From JAGVPT01 sp963717445 (lineage in GTDB: Bacteria > Bacteroidota > Ignavibacteria > UBA10030 > UBA8401), in NCBI GenBank assembly GCA_963717445.1, contig OY970334.1, forward strand, positions 1,364,001 to 1,428,000: 64,000 bases of DNA, given 5' to 3'. Made by a program: the position numbers and the translations under genes. Below the pieces are notes generated by a model. That model was not told where the DNA came from and did no database searches. It was given only the letters and a program-made list of their open reading frames with translations. Of this stretch, positions 36,282-45,580 are shown one piece after another; the stretch's first letter is position 1, and each line of letters opens with the position of its first letter.

Positions 36282-38020
36282 CACTCAATGGAATTTTTCA
36301 AATCGTGTTTTACCTCGTCGTGCTGGTGCTTCTGGCCAAACCGCTCGGCACATTTATGGCGCGGGTGTACCAACGAGAGCGGACTTTTCTCGACCCGATT
36401 TTTGGTCCCATAGAACGCTTCATTTACCGTTTATCAAAAATCAATCCGGACGAAGAATTTGACTGGAAAGAGAACGCCGTTGCGCTGCTCCTCTTCAATT
36501 TCGCCGGCATTCTGGTAGTCTACGCGCTGCAGCGTCTTCAACAGTTCCTCCCGTTGAATCCGCAAGGCATGACCGCGGTTACTCCGGACTCTTCCTTCAA
36601 TACGGCAGTCAGTTTTGCCACAAACACAAACTGGCAAGGATACGGGGGAGAAACCACGATGAGTTATCTGACTCAAATGCTTGCGTTGACAGTGCAGAAT
36701 TTTGTCTCGGCAGCGTCGGGGATGGCGGTTCTCGCCCTCTTCATACGCGGGTTAGCCCGCCACTCAGCCAAGACGTTAGGTAACTTTTGGGTCGATATGA
36801 CACGGAGCACTTTGTATATCCTGCTTCCCCTCTCTATCATACTTGCACTTGTGCTCGTCTCACAAGGCTCTGTTCAGAATCTTTCGCCATACGTCTCTGC
36901 CCCGCTCCTGCAATCCACAACTGATACAAGTGGCGCAAAAGTAACCGAACAGGTTGTGGCAATGGGCCCGGCCGCTTCTCAAATTGCCATCAAGCAACTT
37001 GGCACGAACGGCGGCGGCTTCTTCAATGTTAACTCAGCGCATCCGTACGAAAATCCAACTCCTCTTTCTGATTTCCTTGAGATGCTCGCAATATTACTTA
37101 TCGCTGCAGCACTCTGTTACACTTATGGCCTGATGGTGAAGGACACTCGCCAAGGATGGTCGATACTTGCTGCGATGATGATCATTTTCGTCGCGTTTCT
37201 TGCTCTGGCGGGATGGTCCGAAGAACGTGGGAATCCGGGGTTCACAGCTTTAGGGGTCGATCAAACTTCGAGCAGCCTCCAGCCGGGGGGCAACATGGAA
37301 GGAAAAGAAGTCCGGTTCGGCATCCCGAACTCGGTCTTGTGGGCGACTGCGACTACCTCTGCCTCCAACGGTTCAGTGAATTCGATGCACGATTCGTTTA
37401 CTCCTTTGGGAGGCTTCGTCACGCTCGTGATGCTCCATTTCGGCGAGGTGGTTTTCGGTGGAGTCGGTTCAGGGTTGTATGGGATGCTCGTCTTTGTGAT
37501 TGTATCGGTTTTTGTTGCCGGACTTCTTGTTGGACGTACACCGGAATATTTGGGACATAAAATCGAAACATACGAGATGAAGATGGCGTCACTTCTTATT
37601 CTGATTATGCCGATCACGGTACTTGTGTTCACTGCTATAGCCGTTGTGACGCCGGCAGGAATAAGCGGGATATTCAATCCGGGACCCCATGGTTTCAGTG
37701 AAGTATTGTACGTTTTCACATCGCAGGCAAACAACAACGGCAGCGCGTTTGCGGGGGCAGGGGTGAACACGCCGTTCTATAATATTACCGGCGGCATTGC
37801 CATGATTATCGGACGCTTTTGGTTAGCCGTGCCGACGCTCGCGCTTGGCGGTTCGCTCGTGCGCAAGAAGCTCGTTCCAGTGAGTGAGGGGACACTGCCG
37901 ACCCATACTCCACTCTTCATTTTCTGGCTGGTAGCAGTGGTGCTTATTGTCGGCGCGCTGAACTTCTTGCCGGCTCTTGCCCTCGGTCCGATTGTCGAAC
38001 ACTTTATGATGGTTCACTGA
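36278..38020 (+). CDS. kdpA: Potassium-transporting ATPase subunit KdpA
   Basis: 580-residue channel-like subunit of KdpFABC with about ten helices; selects and moves K+. Four selectivity-filter-like loops are visible as TNTNWQGYGGETTMSY, QLGTNGGGFFNVNSAHPYENP, TTSASNGSVNSMHDS and FTSQANNNGSAFAG. N-terminal KPLGTFMARVYQRE and ERFIYRL are typical. Full length, overlapping kdpF and followed after about 30 bases by kdpB. Confidence 0.98.
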   Translation: MTLNGIFQIVFYLVVLVLLAKPLGTFMARVYQRERTFLDPIFGPIERFIYRLSKINPDEEFDWKENAVALLLFNFAGILVVYALQRLQQFLPLNPQGMTAVTPDSSFNTAVSFATNTNWQGYGGETTMSYLTQMLALTVQNFVSAASGMAVLALFIRGLARHSAKTLGNFWVDMTRSTLYILLPLSIILALVLVSQGSVQNLSPYVSAPLLQSTTDTSGAKVTEQVVAMGPAASQIAIKQLGTNGGGFFNVNSAHPYENPTPLSDFLEMLAILLIAAALCYTYGLMVKDTRQGWSILAAMMIIFVAFLALAGWSEERGNPGFTALGVDQTSSSLQPGGNMEGKEVRFGIPNSVLWATATTSASNGSVNSMHDSFTPLGGFVTLVMLHFGEVVFGGVGSGLYGMLVFVIVSVFVAGLLVGRTPEYLGHKIETYEMKMASLLILIMPITVLVFTAIAVVTPAGISGIFNPGPHGFSEVLYVFTSQANNNGSAFAGAGVNTPFYNITGGIAMIIGRFWLAVPTLALGGSLVRKKLVPVSEGTLPTHTPLFIFWLVAVVLIVGALNFLPALALGPIVEHFMMVH

Positions 38021-38051
38021 TATGTACATAGCTACGAAGGAAGATAGCAGA

Positions 38052-40154
38052 ATGACAACACAGAATTCACAACAACTGAAGAAGCCTTTGGGTCTGACCG
38101 GTGAGATGTATCGCCGCGCGATTATCGACTCGATCACAAAACTGAATCCTCGATTGATGGTCCGCAACCCTGTGATGTTTGTTGTTGAAGTGGGAAGCGT
38201 TCTTACTTTGGCATTATGGATTCAAGCGTTGTTCGGGCATGGCGAGGCGGCCGCTTGGTATATCGGCGGTGTTTCGCTCTGGCTCTGGTTCACTGTTCTC
38301 TTTGCAAACTTCTCTGAAGCACTGGCAGAAGGGCGCGGAAAAGCGCAAGCAGAAGCATTGCGCAAGGCGCGTCAGGAAACCAAAGCAAAAAGGTTGAAGA
38401 GCCCCAAACGCGGCGCAGGCTTCGACGTGGTAACTTCGACCGTCCTGCAGAAAGGCGATGTGTTTCTCGTTGAGACGGGAGAAACGATCGCTGTAGATGG
38501 CGAGGTCATCGAAGGCATCGCTTCCGTGGATGAAAGCGCAATTACAGGTGAAAGTGCACCAGTGATCCGCGAGTCGGGCGGCGACCGAAGCGCCGTTACA
38601 GGCGGCACGCGTGTCTTATCCGATTGGCTTATCATTCGAGCTACAACTGAAATCGGCGGCGGTTTTCTCGACCGCATGATTCGTCTGATCGAGGGCGCAA
38701 AAAGACAAAAGACCCCGAACGAAATCGCGTTGAACATCCTCCTTGCTGCATTTACAATTATTTTTCTTATGGTGTGCGTGACGCTTCTCCCCTTCTCTCT
38801 TTTCAGTGTTCAGGCGGCGGGGCAGGGAACGCCTGTCACCGTTACTGTACTTGTCGCTCTTCTCGTCTGCCTGATCCCAACAACGATCGGCGGACTTCTT
38901 TCGGCCATCGGCATTGCAGGCATGGACAGAATGATTCGGCATAATGTCATTGCGACTTCTGGCCGCGCGATTGAAGCTGCAGGGGATGTTGATGTCCTTC
39001 TCCTCGACAAGACCGGTACCGTCACGCTCGGGAACCGAATGGCTACCGAGTTCACACCGGCCCCCGGAATTACGAAGGAACGTCTTGCCGATGCTGCCCA
39101 GCTCGCATCGCTTGCCGACGAGACGCCGGAAGGACGGTCGATTGTTGTATTGGCAAAAGAGAAACATGGCCTTCGTGAGCGAAACGTCAATGATATCTCA
39201 GCCCACTTTGTCCCTTTCAGCGCCCAAACGAGAATGAGCGGAGCGGACATCCAGCCGGAAGGAAAAAACGGAAAAAGGATCATACGCAAAGGAGCCGCAG
39301 AAGCGATCAAAGCCTATGTCGAACAATTAGGCGGTCAGTTCCCGGCGGCGGTTCAACAATTGGTTCAGGACATAAGCCGTGTAGGTGCTACTCCTCTCGT
39401 CGTTGTAGAAAACAAAGACGTACTCGGCGTTATTCATCTTAAAGACATTGTCAAAGGGGGAATCAAAGAGCGCTTTGCACACCTGCGAAAGATGGGAATT
39501 AAAACCGTTATGATAACAGGCGACAATCAATTGACCGCAACTGCCATCGCAGCGGAAGCGGGCGTCGACAACTTCCTTGCAGAAGCAAAGCCTGAAGATA
39601 AATTGAAATTGATCCGCGATTATCAAAAGGGAGGACGCCTCGTTGCAATGACGGGAGACGGGACGAACGATGCACCGGCTCTTGCTCAAGCCGACGTTGC
39701 TGTTGCGATGAACACCGGCACCCAATCTGCCCGCGAAGCGGCAAACATGATCGACCTCGACAGCAATCCGACGAAATTGTTGGAAATCGTGGAAATCGGC
39801 AAACAGCTCCTGATGACACGCGGAACCCTCACAACATTCAGCATCGCCAACGATGTGGCAAAGTACTTCGCCATCATTCCTGCTGCGTTTGCGACGACGT
39901 ATCCTGCACTGAACGCGCTGAACATCATGCACCTCGCTTCTCCTGAAAGCGCCATACTTTCTGCGGTTATCTTTAACGCGCTGATTATCGTTGTTCTCAT
40001 TCCATTGGCCCTCAAAGGCGTAAAATATCGTCCCGTGAGTGCAGTGCAGTTATTGCGGAGACACTTGTTCATTTACGGTGTAGGCGGAATTATTGTTCCC
40101 TTTTTCGGTATTAAGCTCGTGGACATGGTCCTCGTTGCGATGGGACTCACCTAA
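38052..40154 (+). CDS. kdpB: Potassium-transporting P-type ATPase subunit KdpB
   Basis: Catalytic P-type ATPase subunit, about 700 residues. Phosphorylation motif DKTGTVTLGNR with Asp near residue 319; TGES in VDESAITGESAPV; ATP-binding KGAAEAIKAY; hinge TGDGTNDAPALAQADVAVAMN; GTQSAREAANMIDLDSNPTKL typical of KdpB. AAGGAAG eight bases before ATG 38052 makes that a better start than the in-frame ATG at 38022. Complete, ending before a 379-bp non-coding gap and kdpD. Confidence 0.98.
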   Translation: MTTQNSQQLKKPLGLTGEMYRRAIIDSITKLNPRLMVRNPVMFVVEVGSVLTLALWIQALFGHGEAAAWYIGGVSLWLWFTVLFANFSEALAEGRGKAQAEALRKARQETKAKRLKSPKRGAGFDVVTSTVLQKGDVFLVETGETIAVDGEVIEGIASVDESAITGESAPVIRESGGDRSAVTGGTRVLSDWLIIRATTEIGGGFLDRMIRLIEGAKRQKTPNEIALNILLAAFTIIFLMVCVTLLPFSLFSVQAAGQGTPVTVTVLVALLVCLIPTTIGGLLSAIGIAGMDRMIRHNVIATSGRAIEAAGDVDVLLLDKTGTVTLGNRMATEFTPAPGITKERLADAAQLASLADETPEGRSIVVLAKEKHGLRERNVNDISAHFVPFSAQTRMSGADIQPEGKNGKRIIRKGAAEAIKAYVEQLGGQFPAAVQQLVQDISRVGATPLVVVENKDVLGVIHLKDIVKGGIKERFAHLRKMGIKTVMITGDNQLTATAIAAEAGVDNFLAEAKPEDKLKLIRDYQKGGRLVAMTGDGTNDAPALAQADVAVAMNTGTQSAREAANMIDLDSNPTKLLEIVEIGKQLLMTRGTLTTFSIANDVAKYFAIIPAAFATTYPALNALNIMHLASPESAILSAVIFNALIIVVLIPLALKGVKYRPVSAVQLLRRHLFIYGVGGIIVPFFGIKLVDMVLVAMGLT

Positions 40155-40533
40155 AAAAACGTTGTAGAAGTATCCATTTTGAACGGGATGCACACCCATG
40201 CCATCCTGAATAAGCCAGTCCATCGTCGGGAGACGAGGGTATCTGGCAAAACCAATATTTTGAAGAAGAATTAACACCGATGATTTATCTCGTTAGGATC
40301 AACAATAGCCCGCTATCAGAAATTCTTAACTGAATTTGTTTTCCGTCATTCCCGGCACCCGCACAGCAAAACGCATCATCTCGATAATTCCATTTTCTGT
40401 CTTCACCATTTCGATTCTTTGCAAGCGCTTCATCTACGATCTGAATATTATTCTAATAAATTGCAGAAAACGAAGAATCAATTCGCTGATTTCATCCCAA
40501 TGATTATGAATAAAAGAATCAATATATTACGCC
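40155..40533. other. 379-bp gap between kdpB and kdpD
   Basis: No supported gene. A 35-codon minus-strand frame (40326-40433) and a longer minus frame running out of kdpB were judged spurious. The last 80 bases are AT-rich (TATTATTCTAATAAATTGCAG and a TATTACGCC stretch just before kdpD) and may hold a separate promoter for the sensor genes kdpDE. Confidence 0.4.
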
Positions 40534-43206
40534 ATGCTTCCTATCGATCAACCACGTCCCGACCCTGACGCTCTTCTTCACGCGTTAAGGAAGGAAGAGG
40601 AAAAGGCCGCGAAAGCAAAACTGAAGATCTTTTTCGGTATGTGTGCGGGCGTGGGCAAAACCTACGACATGCTCACAGCGGCACATGACGCCATTTCAAA
40701 AGGAGTCGATGTGGTCATCGGCATTGTCGAGACCCACAAGCGCCCCGAAACCGAAGCTCTTGTTGTAGACCTTCCCATTGTTCCGCGCAAAAAAATCGAC
40801 TATCGCGGCGGCGTTATAGAAGAAATGGACCTCGACGCCATCCTTGCACGAAAACCTAAGCTCGTTCTCGTTGACGAGCTCGCGCACACCAACGCTTCGG
40901 GTAGCCGTCACCTGAAACGGTACCAGGATGTTGAGGAACTTCTTGACAACGGGATCGATGTTTATACTACGCTAAACGTGCAGCACCTGGAAAGCCGCGC
41001 CGATGCCGTCGCGCAGATCACCGGTTCGTTGGTACGGGAGACCGTTCCGGATTCAATTTTTGAACGCGCCGATGATATCGAAGTCATCGATCTGCCTCCG
41101 GACGAACTTTTGAAGCGGCTCGAAGAAGGTAAAGTCTACGCCCCGGAACGCTCACAGCAGGCAATTCAGAATTTCTTCCGTAAGGGAAACCTTACAGCCT
41201 TGCGCGAAATGTCCCTCCGGCTGACCGCAGAACGCGTCGACCATCAGTTGCGCGATTATATGCGGACCGAGCGGATTACCGGTCCATGGAAATCCGGACA
41301 ACGGCTGGTCGTCGGCATCAGTGCAAGCCCTCACTCAATCTCCGTCCTCCGCTGGGCCCGAAGGCTCTCATACACGATGAACGCAACATGGGCGGTAGTT
41401 TGTGTCGAAACTTCCGACCCGCTGCAAAACACCGACAAGGAACAGTTGTCCAAAAATATTCAACTCGCCCGCAATCTGGGCGCAGAGATTATTACCACCT
41501 CGGACGAAGACGTGGCGAACGCACTTATCCGTGTCGCACGCGAGCAGAACGCGACACAAATACTTGTCGGGAAATCGAAGCGGGGATTGTTCTCGCGCTC
41601 GCAGCGATTGATAGAAGACCTTGTCGAAAAAAGCCACAATGTTGATGTCTATATCGTCGGTCAAGAAGATAATACCCAGCAGGAACGAAAGCGCCGAGCG
41701 ATCCCGAAACTTCAATCTGCCATAACACAGTATATTCTCGCATCCGCTATCGTCGTTATCGTCGCCCTTTCCTGTTTCCCGTTTGCACAGTTGACTGGAT
41801 ACAGAACAGTGTCCCTGATCATCCTGCTTACCGTTTCTCTTCTTCCCTTGCGGATGGGTCCGGGTCCGGTACTCGTCGCGGCCGCCACGGGCGCTATGAT
41901 GTGGGATTTTTTTTTCGTCCCGCCGCTCTTTACATTTTCTATAGGGCATGTTGAAGACGTTATGATGTTGAGTGCGTACTTTATTGTCGCACTCGTGACG
42001 GGGGTACTCACGGCGCGCGTGCGGGCGAGAGAAAAAGCTGTTCGACAACGGGAGGAGCGGACCGCCGCCCTCTTTGCGTTGACGAATAATCTTTCATCGG
42101 CCCATTCTCAGGAGGAGGTCATTCAAGCCGCAGTCTCAAATATCAAAAAATATTTTAATGCGGATGTTGCTATCATTCTTGGTGAAGCGGATGGCGAAAT
42201 GTCCCCCCGGCCACACGCTGCAAGCTCGTTTACCCTGGACGCGAAAGAATACAGCGTTGCTTCGTGGACATATTGGAATGAAAAAAAAGCGGGGAAATAT
42301 ACCGACACACTCCCGTCGGCCGAGGCGACGTACTTTCCAATCTCCGGCCCACGGTACCCTCTTGGTGTCGTTGGCGTTCGGCTCCATCGGAATGAGAAAC
42401 TCTCGTCCGACCAGGAAACGTCTCTCGACAACTTTATCTCACAAATCGCTTCCGCAATGGAACGGGAACTGCTGAACGACGTGAACAAAAAATCGATCGT
42501 TGTTGCCGAGTCGGAGCGACTGTACAAAATCTTGTTCAATTCCATCTCGCACGAGCTGCGCACGCCTATTGCGGCAATCATGGGCGCCTCGGAAAATCTC
42601 ATGAAGAACTCCGCAAAGCAAGGAGCCCCTTCGGCCGACGAATATACAAAGGAAATTCATATTGCCGCTGAGCGACTCAACAGGCTTGTTGCGAACCTTC
42701 TCGATATGTCGCGCCTCGAGTCGGGAATGATTCAACCGAAAATGGATTGGTGCGATATTCATGACCTCATCAACGCCGCCGTTAAGGGACTAGACCGGGA
42801 ACTCTCAAGGCATTCCGTTATCGTGAAAGTTCAGGACGACGTGCCGCTTGTCAAATTGGATTTCGGCCTCGTCGAACAAGCTCTCACAAACCTCATCCAT
42901 AATGCGGCTGTTCACACGCCGGAAGGAAGCTCCATCACTGTTGAGGCAAAAGTTGAGGAGAAAGAATGTATCATTACGGTTGCAGACACCGGACCCGGTT
43001 TGGCAAAGGATGACCTCCATAAGGTGTTTGAAAAATTTTATCGGGCGGAGGGGATGAAAAGCGGAGGATCGGGCCTCGGCCTCACCATCGCAAAAGGCTT
43101 TGCCGAAGCGCATAAAGGAACTCTCACCGCAAAGAACCGCGATTCGGCGGGAGCAGAGTTCACCTTAAAAATTCCTTTAACCAACGGACCATCAATAGAA
43201 CCGTGA
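40534..43206 (+). CDS. kdpD: Osmosensitive K+ channel histidine kinase KdpD
   Basis: 890-residue sensor kinase controlling kdp expression. N-terminal KdpD domain with Walker-type loop GMCAGVGKTYDML and LVDELAHTNASGSRH; a universal-stress-like domain (VGISASPHSISVLRWARRL, ILVGKSKRGLF); four transmembrane helices (DUF4118, about residues 395-500, including GPGPVLVAAATGAMMWDFFFVPP); a GAF-like region; HisKA motif NSISHELRTPIAAIMG; and HATPase boxes (NLIHNAAVHTPEG, VADTGPGL, GGSGLGLTIAKGF). Full-length KdpD architecture. Overlaps kdpE by four bases. Confidence 0.97.
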   Translation: MLPIDQPRPDPDALLHALRKEEEKAAKAKLKIFFGMCAGVGKTYDMLTAAHDAISKGVDVVIGIVETHKRPETEALVVDLPIVPRKKIDYRGGVIEEMDLDAILARKPKLVLVDELAHTNASGSRHLKRYQDVEELLDNGIDVYTTLNVQHLESRADAVAQITGSLVRETVPDSIFERADDIEVIDLPPDELLKRLEEGKVYAPERSQQAIQNFFRKGNLTALREMSLRLTAERVDHQLRDYMRTERITGPWKSGQRLVVGISASPHSISVLRWARRLSYTMNATWAVVCVETSDPLQNTDKEQLSKNIQLARNLGAEIITTSDEDVANALIRVAREQNATQILVGKSKRGLFSRSQRLIEDLVEKSHNVDVYIVGQEDNTQQERKRRAIPKLQSAITQYILASAIVVIVALSCFPFAQLTGYRTVSLIILLTVSLLPLRMGPGPVLVAAATGAMMWDFFFVPPLFTFSIGHVEDVMMLSAYFIVALVTGVLTARVRAREKAVRQREERTAALFALTNNLSSAHSQEEVIQAAVSNIKKYFNADVAIILGEADGEMSPRPHAASSFTLDAKEYSVASWTYWNEKKAGKYTDTLPSAEATYFPISGPRYPLGVVGVRLHRNEKLSSDQETSLDNFISQIASAMERELLNDVNKKSIVVAESERLYKILFNSISHELRTPIAAIMGASENLMKNSAKQGAPSADEYTKEIHIAAERLNRLVANLLDMSRLESGMIQPKMDWCDIHDLINAAVKGLDRELSRHSVIVKVQDDVPLVKLDFGLVEQALTNLIHNAAVHTPEGSSITVEAKVEEKECIITVADTGPGLAKDDLHKVFEKFYRAEGMKSGGSGLGLTIAKGFAEAHKGTLTAKNRDSAGAEFTLKIPLTNGPSIEP

Positions 43207-43895
43207 GCACAAAACCTGTCATCCTGATTATTGACGACGAAATACAGATTCGCCGCCTTATCGAATTAACACTTGATTCGCAAGACTACTCTCTTAAGTT
43301 TGCTTTCACAGGGAATGAAGGAATGAGAATGGCGGCGAGCGAGCGCCCCGAGCTCATCATTCTCGATTTGGGGCTGCCCGATACCGACGGGCTGAGTGTT
43401 TTGAAAGCCATTCGCGAATGGGCGTCGATTCCCATCATTATTCTTTCCGTTCGAAGCGCCGAGGCAGACATCGTCGGCTGCCTGACTGCAGGGGCGGACG
43501 ATTACCTGGTAAAACCTTTCCGCACGGGTGAACTGCTCGCACGCGTCCGCACGGCTCTCCGACACCGGGCACAGCTTCCCGATAAGGAAGTTTTCACAAT
43601 GCTCGATCTGACGGTCGATTTATCAGCGCGGGTAGTCAAAAAAGGGAATGAAGTGCTCAAGCTTACGGCGACTGAATATTCATTGCTTGTCTTGTTTGTA
43701 AAAAATGCGGGAAGGGTTTTGACGCACAAATTTATACTTGAGCAGGTATGGGGACCGAAGTATGCAGATGAGACACAATACACCCGGATTTATGTCGGCC
43801 AACTGCGCAAAAAAATCGAAGACGACCCCTCAAAACCGAAAATGATTCTCACGGAATCGGGCATCGGTTACAGATTGAGAACTGATGAAGGGTAG
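43203..43895 (+). CDS. kdpE: Response regulator KdpE
   Basis: 230-residue OmpR/PhoB-type regulator. Receiver domain with ILIIDDEIQIRRL, phosphoacceptor in LIILDLGLPDTDGLSV, and DYLVKPFRTGELLARV; C-terminal winged helix with LTATEYSLLVLFVKNAGRVLT in part, QVWGPKYADETQYTRIYVGQLR and GIGYRL, the KdpE-specific recognition region. It starts with GTG overlapping the kdpD stop (GTGA). Phosphorylated KdpE activates kdp transcription under low K+. Confidence 0.97.
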   Translation: MSTKPVILIIDDEIQIRRLIELTLDSQDYSLKFAFTGNEGMRMAASERPELIILDLGLPDTDGLSVLKAIREWASIPIIILSVRSAEADIVGCLTAGADDYLVKPFRTGELLARVRTALRHRAQLPDKEVFTMLDLTVDLSARVVKKGNEVLKLTATEYSLLVLFVKNAGRVLTHKFILEQVWGPKYADETQYTRIYVGQLRKKIEDDPSKPKMILTESGIGYRLRTDEG

Positions 43896-43902
43896 CCTAA
43901 GA

Positions 43903-43935
43903 ACCCTTGTGAAGGTTTCAAACCTTCACAAGGGT
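43903..43935. repeat. 33-bp palindrome with TTCAA loop, likely bidirectional terminator
   Basis: Perfect 14-bp stem (ACCCTTGTGAAGGT) closing a TTCAA loop, lying between the convergent ends of kdpE (43895) and the radical SAM gene (43942). Same loop and geometry as the RAYT-flanking palindromes at 32481 and 33060, though the stem sequence differs; there is no U tract. Confidence 0.85.
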
Positions 43936-43941
43936 GGGCCG

Positions 43942-45429
43942 TTACGCTGCCGTGTAAACTTCGAGAATTTTGCGGAAGTGGTGCCCGTAGATGGAAAACG
44001 TGATTGCGAGCGGGAAAAGGCGCGGCCTTGTGAAAAGCGACCACAGGAACAGCTTCCAATACTGAACGCGCTCCTTTCCAACAATCCCGAGGAGAACGGT
44101 GGACGATATCAATGCTTTTATTTCTGCAAACGTTAGCATGCTCAATTGAACTCTCGGCGGTTTGTACGTTCGAAGAAACTGTTTCACTCGCGCGTAATAC
44201 GGTTTGGGAGAATAGATGTGCTCAAGAAGAGAGCGATACCCTTTCATAAGAGCTTCACGATTCATACGAGGAATGAAGTTCATAGAAAAGTCGGTGTTGT
44301 CTCCGGTCATTGTCTTCAATAACCGCCCTTCTTTTAAAAGACGCTGGTACAGCCTTGTGCCGACGGGTGCATTCAGCAATCCCACCATTGCAGTTACGAT
44401 CCCGCTCTCCTGGATGAAATCGATGACCTTCTGAAAAATCGAACCGGGGTCGCTGTCAAATCCAACGATGAACCCTCCCTGCACCTGGAATCCGTGTTGC
44501 TGAATTTTTTTCACAGACCCAATGAGGTCGCGGTTTCTGTTGGGAATCTTTTTGCACTCAACGAGACTCTCCTCGTGCGGAGACTCAATGCCGACGAACA
44601 CGGTACCAAAACCGGCTTTCGACATCAAGTGCATTAATTCCTCGTCGTCGGAAAGGTTGACGGAAGCTTCCGTGTTGAAAGAGAACGGGTGCCCTTTTTT
44701 CTCCATCCACTCAATAACAGCGGGGAGAGTTTCTTTCTTGAGTTTGTTTTTATTTCCGATGAAGTTATCGTCCACGAAAAAAACGCCGCCCCTCCATCCA
44801 AATGAGTATAATGCCTCGAGTTCAGCGAGCAATTGGTCTTTCGTCTTTGTACGGGGCACGCGGCCGTATAAGACCGTGATGTCGCAGAACTCACAATCGT
44901 ACGGACATCCTCGCGAATACTGCAGGTTCAACGATCCGTAAACCCTGGGGTTAATGAGATGCCAGAGTGGAACGGGTGTCGTCGTTACATCCGCCCACAT
45001 ATCGGATTCATAGAGATGACGGGGAGATCCAGCTTTAAGATCATCGATGAACGAGGGGAGCGTAAGCTCTGCCTCGTTGAGAACGAGATGGTCGACATCG
45101 TCATACTCCTTGTGATGGACGGTGAACAACGGGCCGCCGCCCACAATTTTTTTCCTGAAGGATTTGCAGCGGTCGATAATTTCCCTCACAGATTTTTGTT
45201 GCACAGACATCCCACCGAGAAAAACATAATCCGCCCAGAGCAGATCGCTCTCCTCCAATAGTTCGACATTCATATCGACAAGTTTTTTTTCCCATAGCGA
45301 TGGAAGTATTGCAGCAACTGTCAAGAGGCCGAGAGGAGGATATGCGGCTTTCTTCGAAACAAATTTCAGCGCATGGCGAAATCCCCAAAACGTATCCGGA
45401 AACAGAGGATTGACAAGAAGGATGTTCAT
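43942..45429 (-). CDS. B12-binding radical SAM protein with DUF4070-like tail
   Basis: 495-residue enzyme: N-terminal cobalamin-binding-like domain (NILLVNPLFPDTFWGFRHAL, PLGLLTVAAILP, GGMSVQQKS, GGGPLFT), radical SAM core with the cluster motif RGCPYDCEFCD (C-x3-C-x2-C), GRVPRTKTKDQLLAELEALY, FFVDDNFIGNK, and a helical C-terminal region like DUF4070. Proteins of this group include methylases of hydrocarbons such as hopanoid methylases; the true substrate here is unknown. No hopanoid cyclase is in the window. The gene stands alone, facing kdpE convergently. Confidence 0.9.
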   Translation of the reverse strand: MNILLVNPLFPDTFWGFRHALKFVSKKAAYPPLGLLTVAAILPSLWEKKLVDMNVELLEESDLLWADYVFLGGMSVQQKSVREIIDRCKSFRKKIVGGGPLFTVHHKEYDDVDHLVLNEAELTLPSFIDDLKAGSPRHLYESDMWADVTTTPVPLWHLINPRVYGSLNLQYSRGCPYDCEFCDITVLYGRVPRTKTKDQLLAELEALYSFGWRGGVFFVDDNFIGNKNKLKKETLPAVIEWMEKKGHPFSFNTEASVNLSDDEELMHLMSKAGFGTVFVGIESPHEESLVECKKIPNRNRDLIGSVKKIQQHGFQVQGGFIVGFDSDPGSIFQKVIDFIQESGIVTAMVGLLNAPVGTRLYQRLLKEGRLLKTMTGDNTDFSMNFIPRMNREALMKGYRSLLEHIYSPKPYYARVKQFLRTYKPPRVQLSMLTFAEIKALISSTVLLGIVGKERVQYWKLFLWSLFTRPRLFPLAITFSIYGHHFRKILEVYTAA

Positions 45430-45580
45430 GGAAATGCTCCGTGGTAATATTATTCCGCGCCGGGGATTCTTCTTTGGGGAGATTATTCGCGCTCTGGAGG
45501 GAAACTTGCTATCGCGACGGCAAGATGAATTCTGGGTGCTTTGGATAAATATAATGGTTTACAGATAAAATGCAAAGCCA

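Noticed and set aside
40050..40277. 75-codon minus frame across the kdpB end and the following gap.
   Set aside because: Its first half is antisense to kdpB and the rest shows no family; treated as chance.
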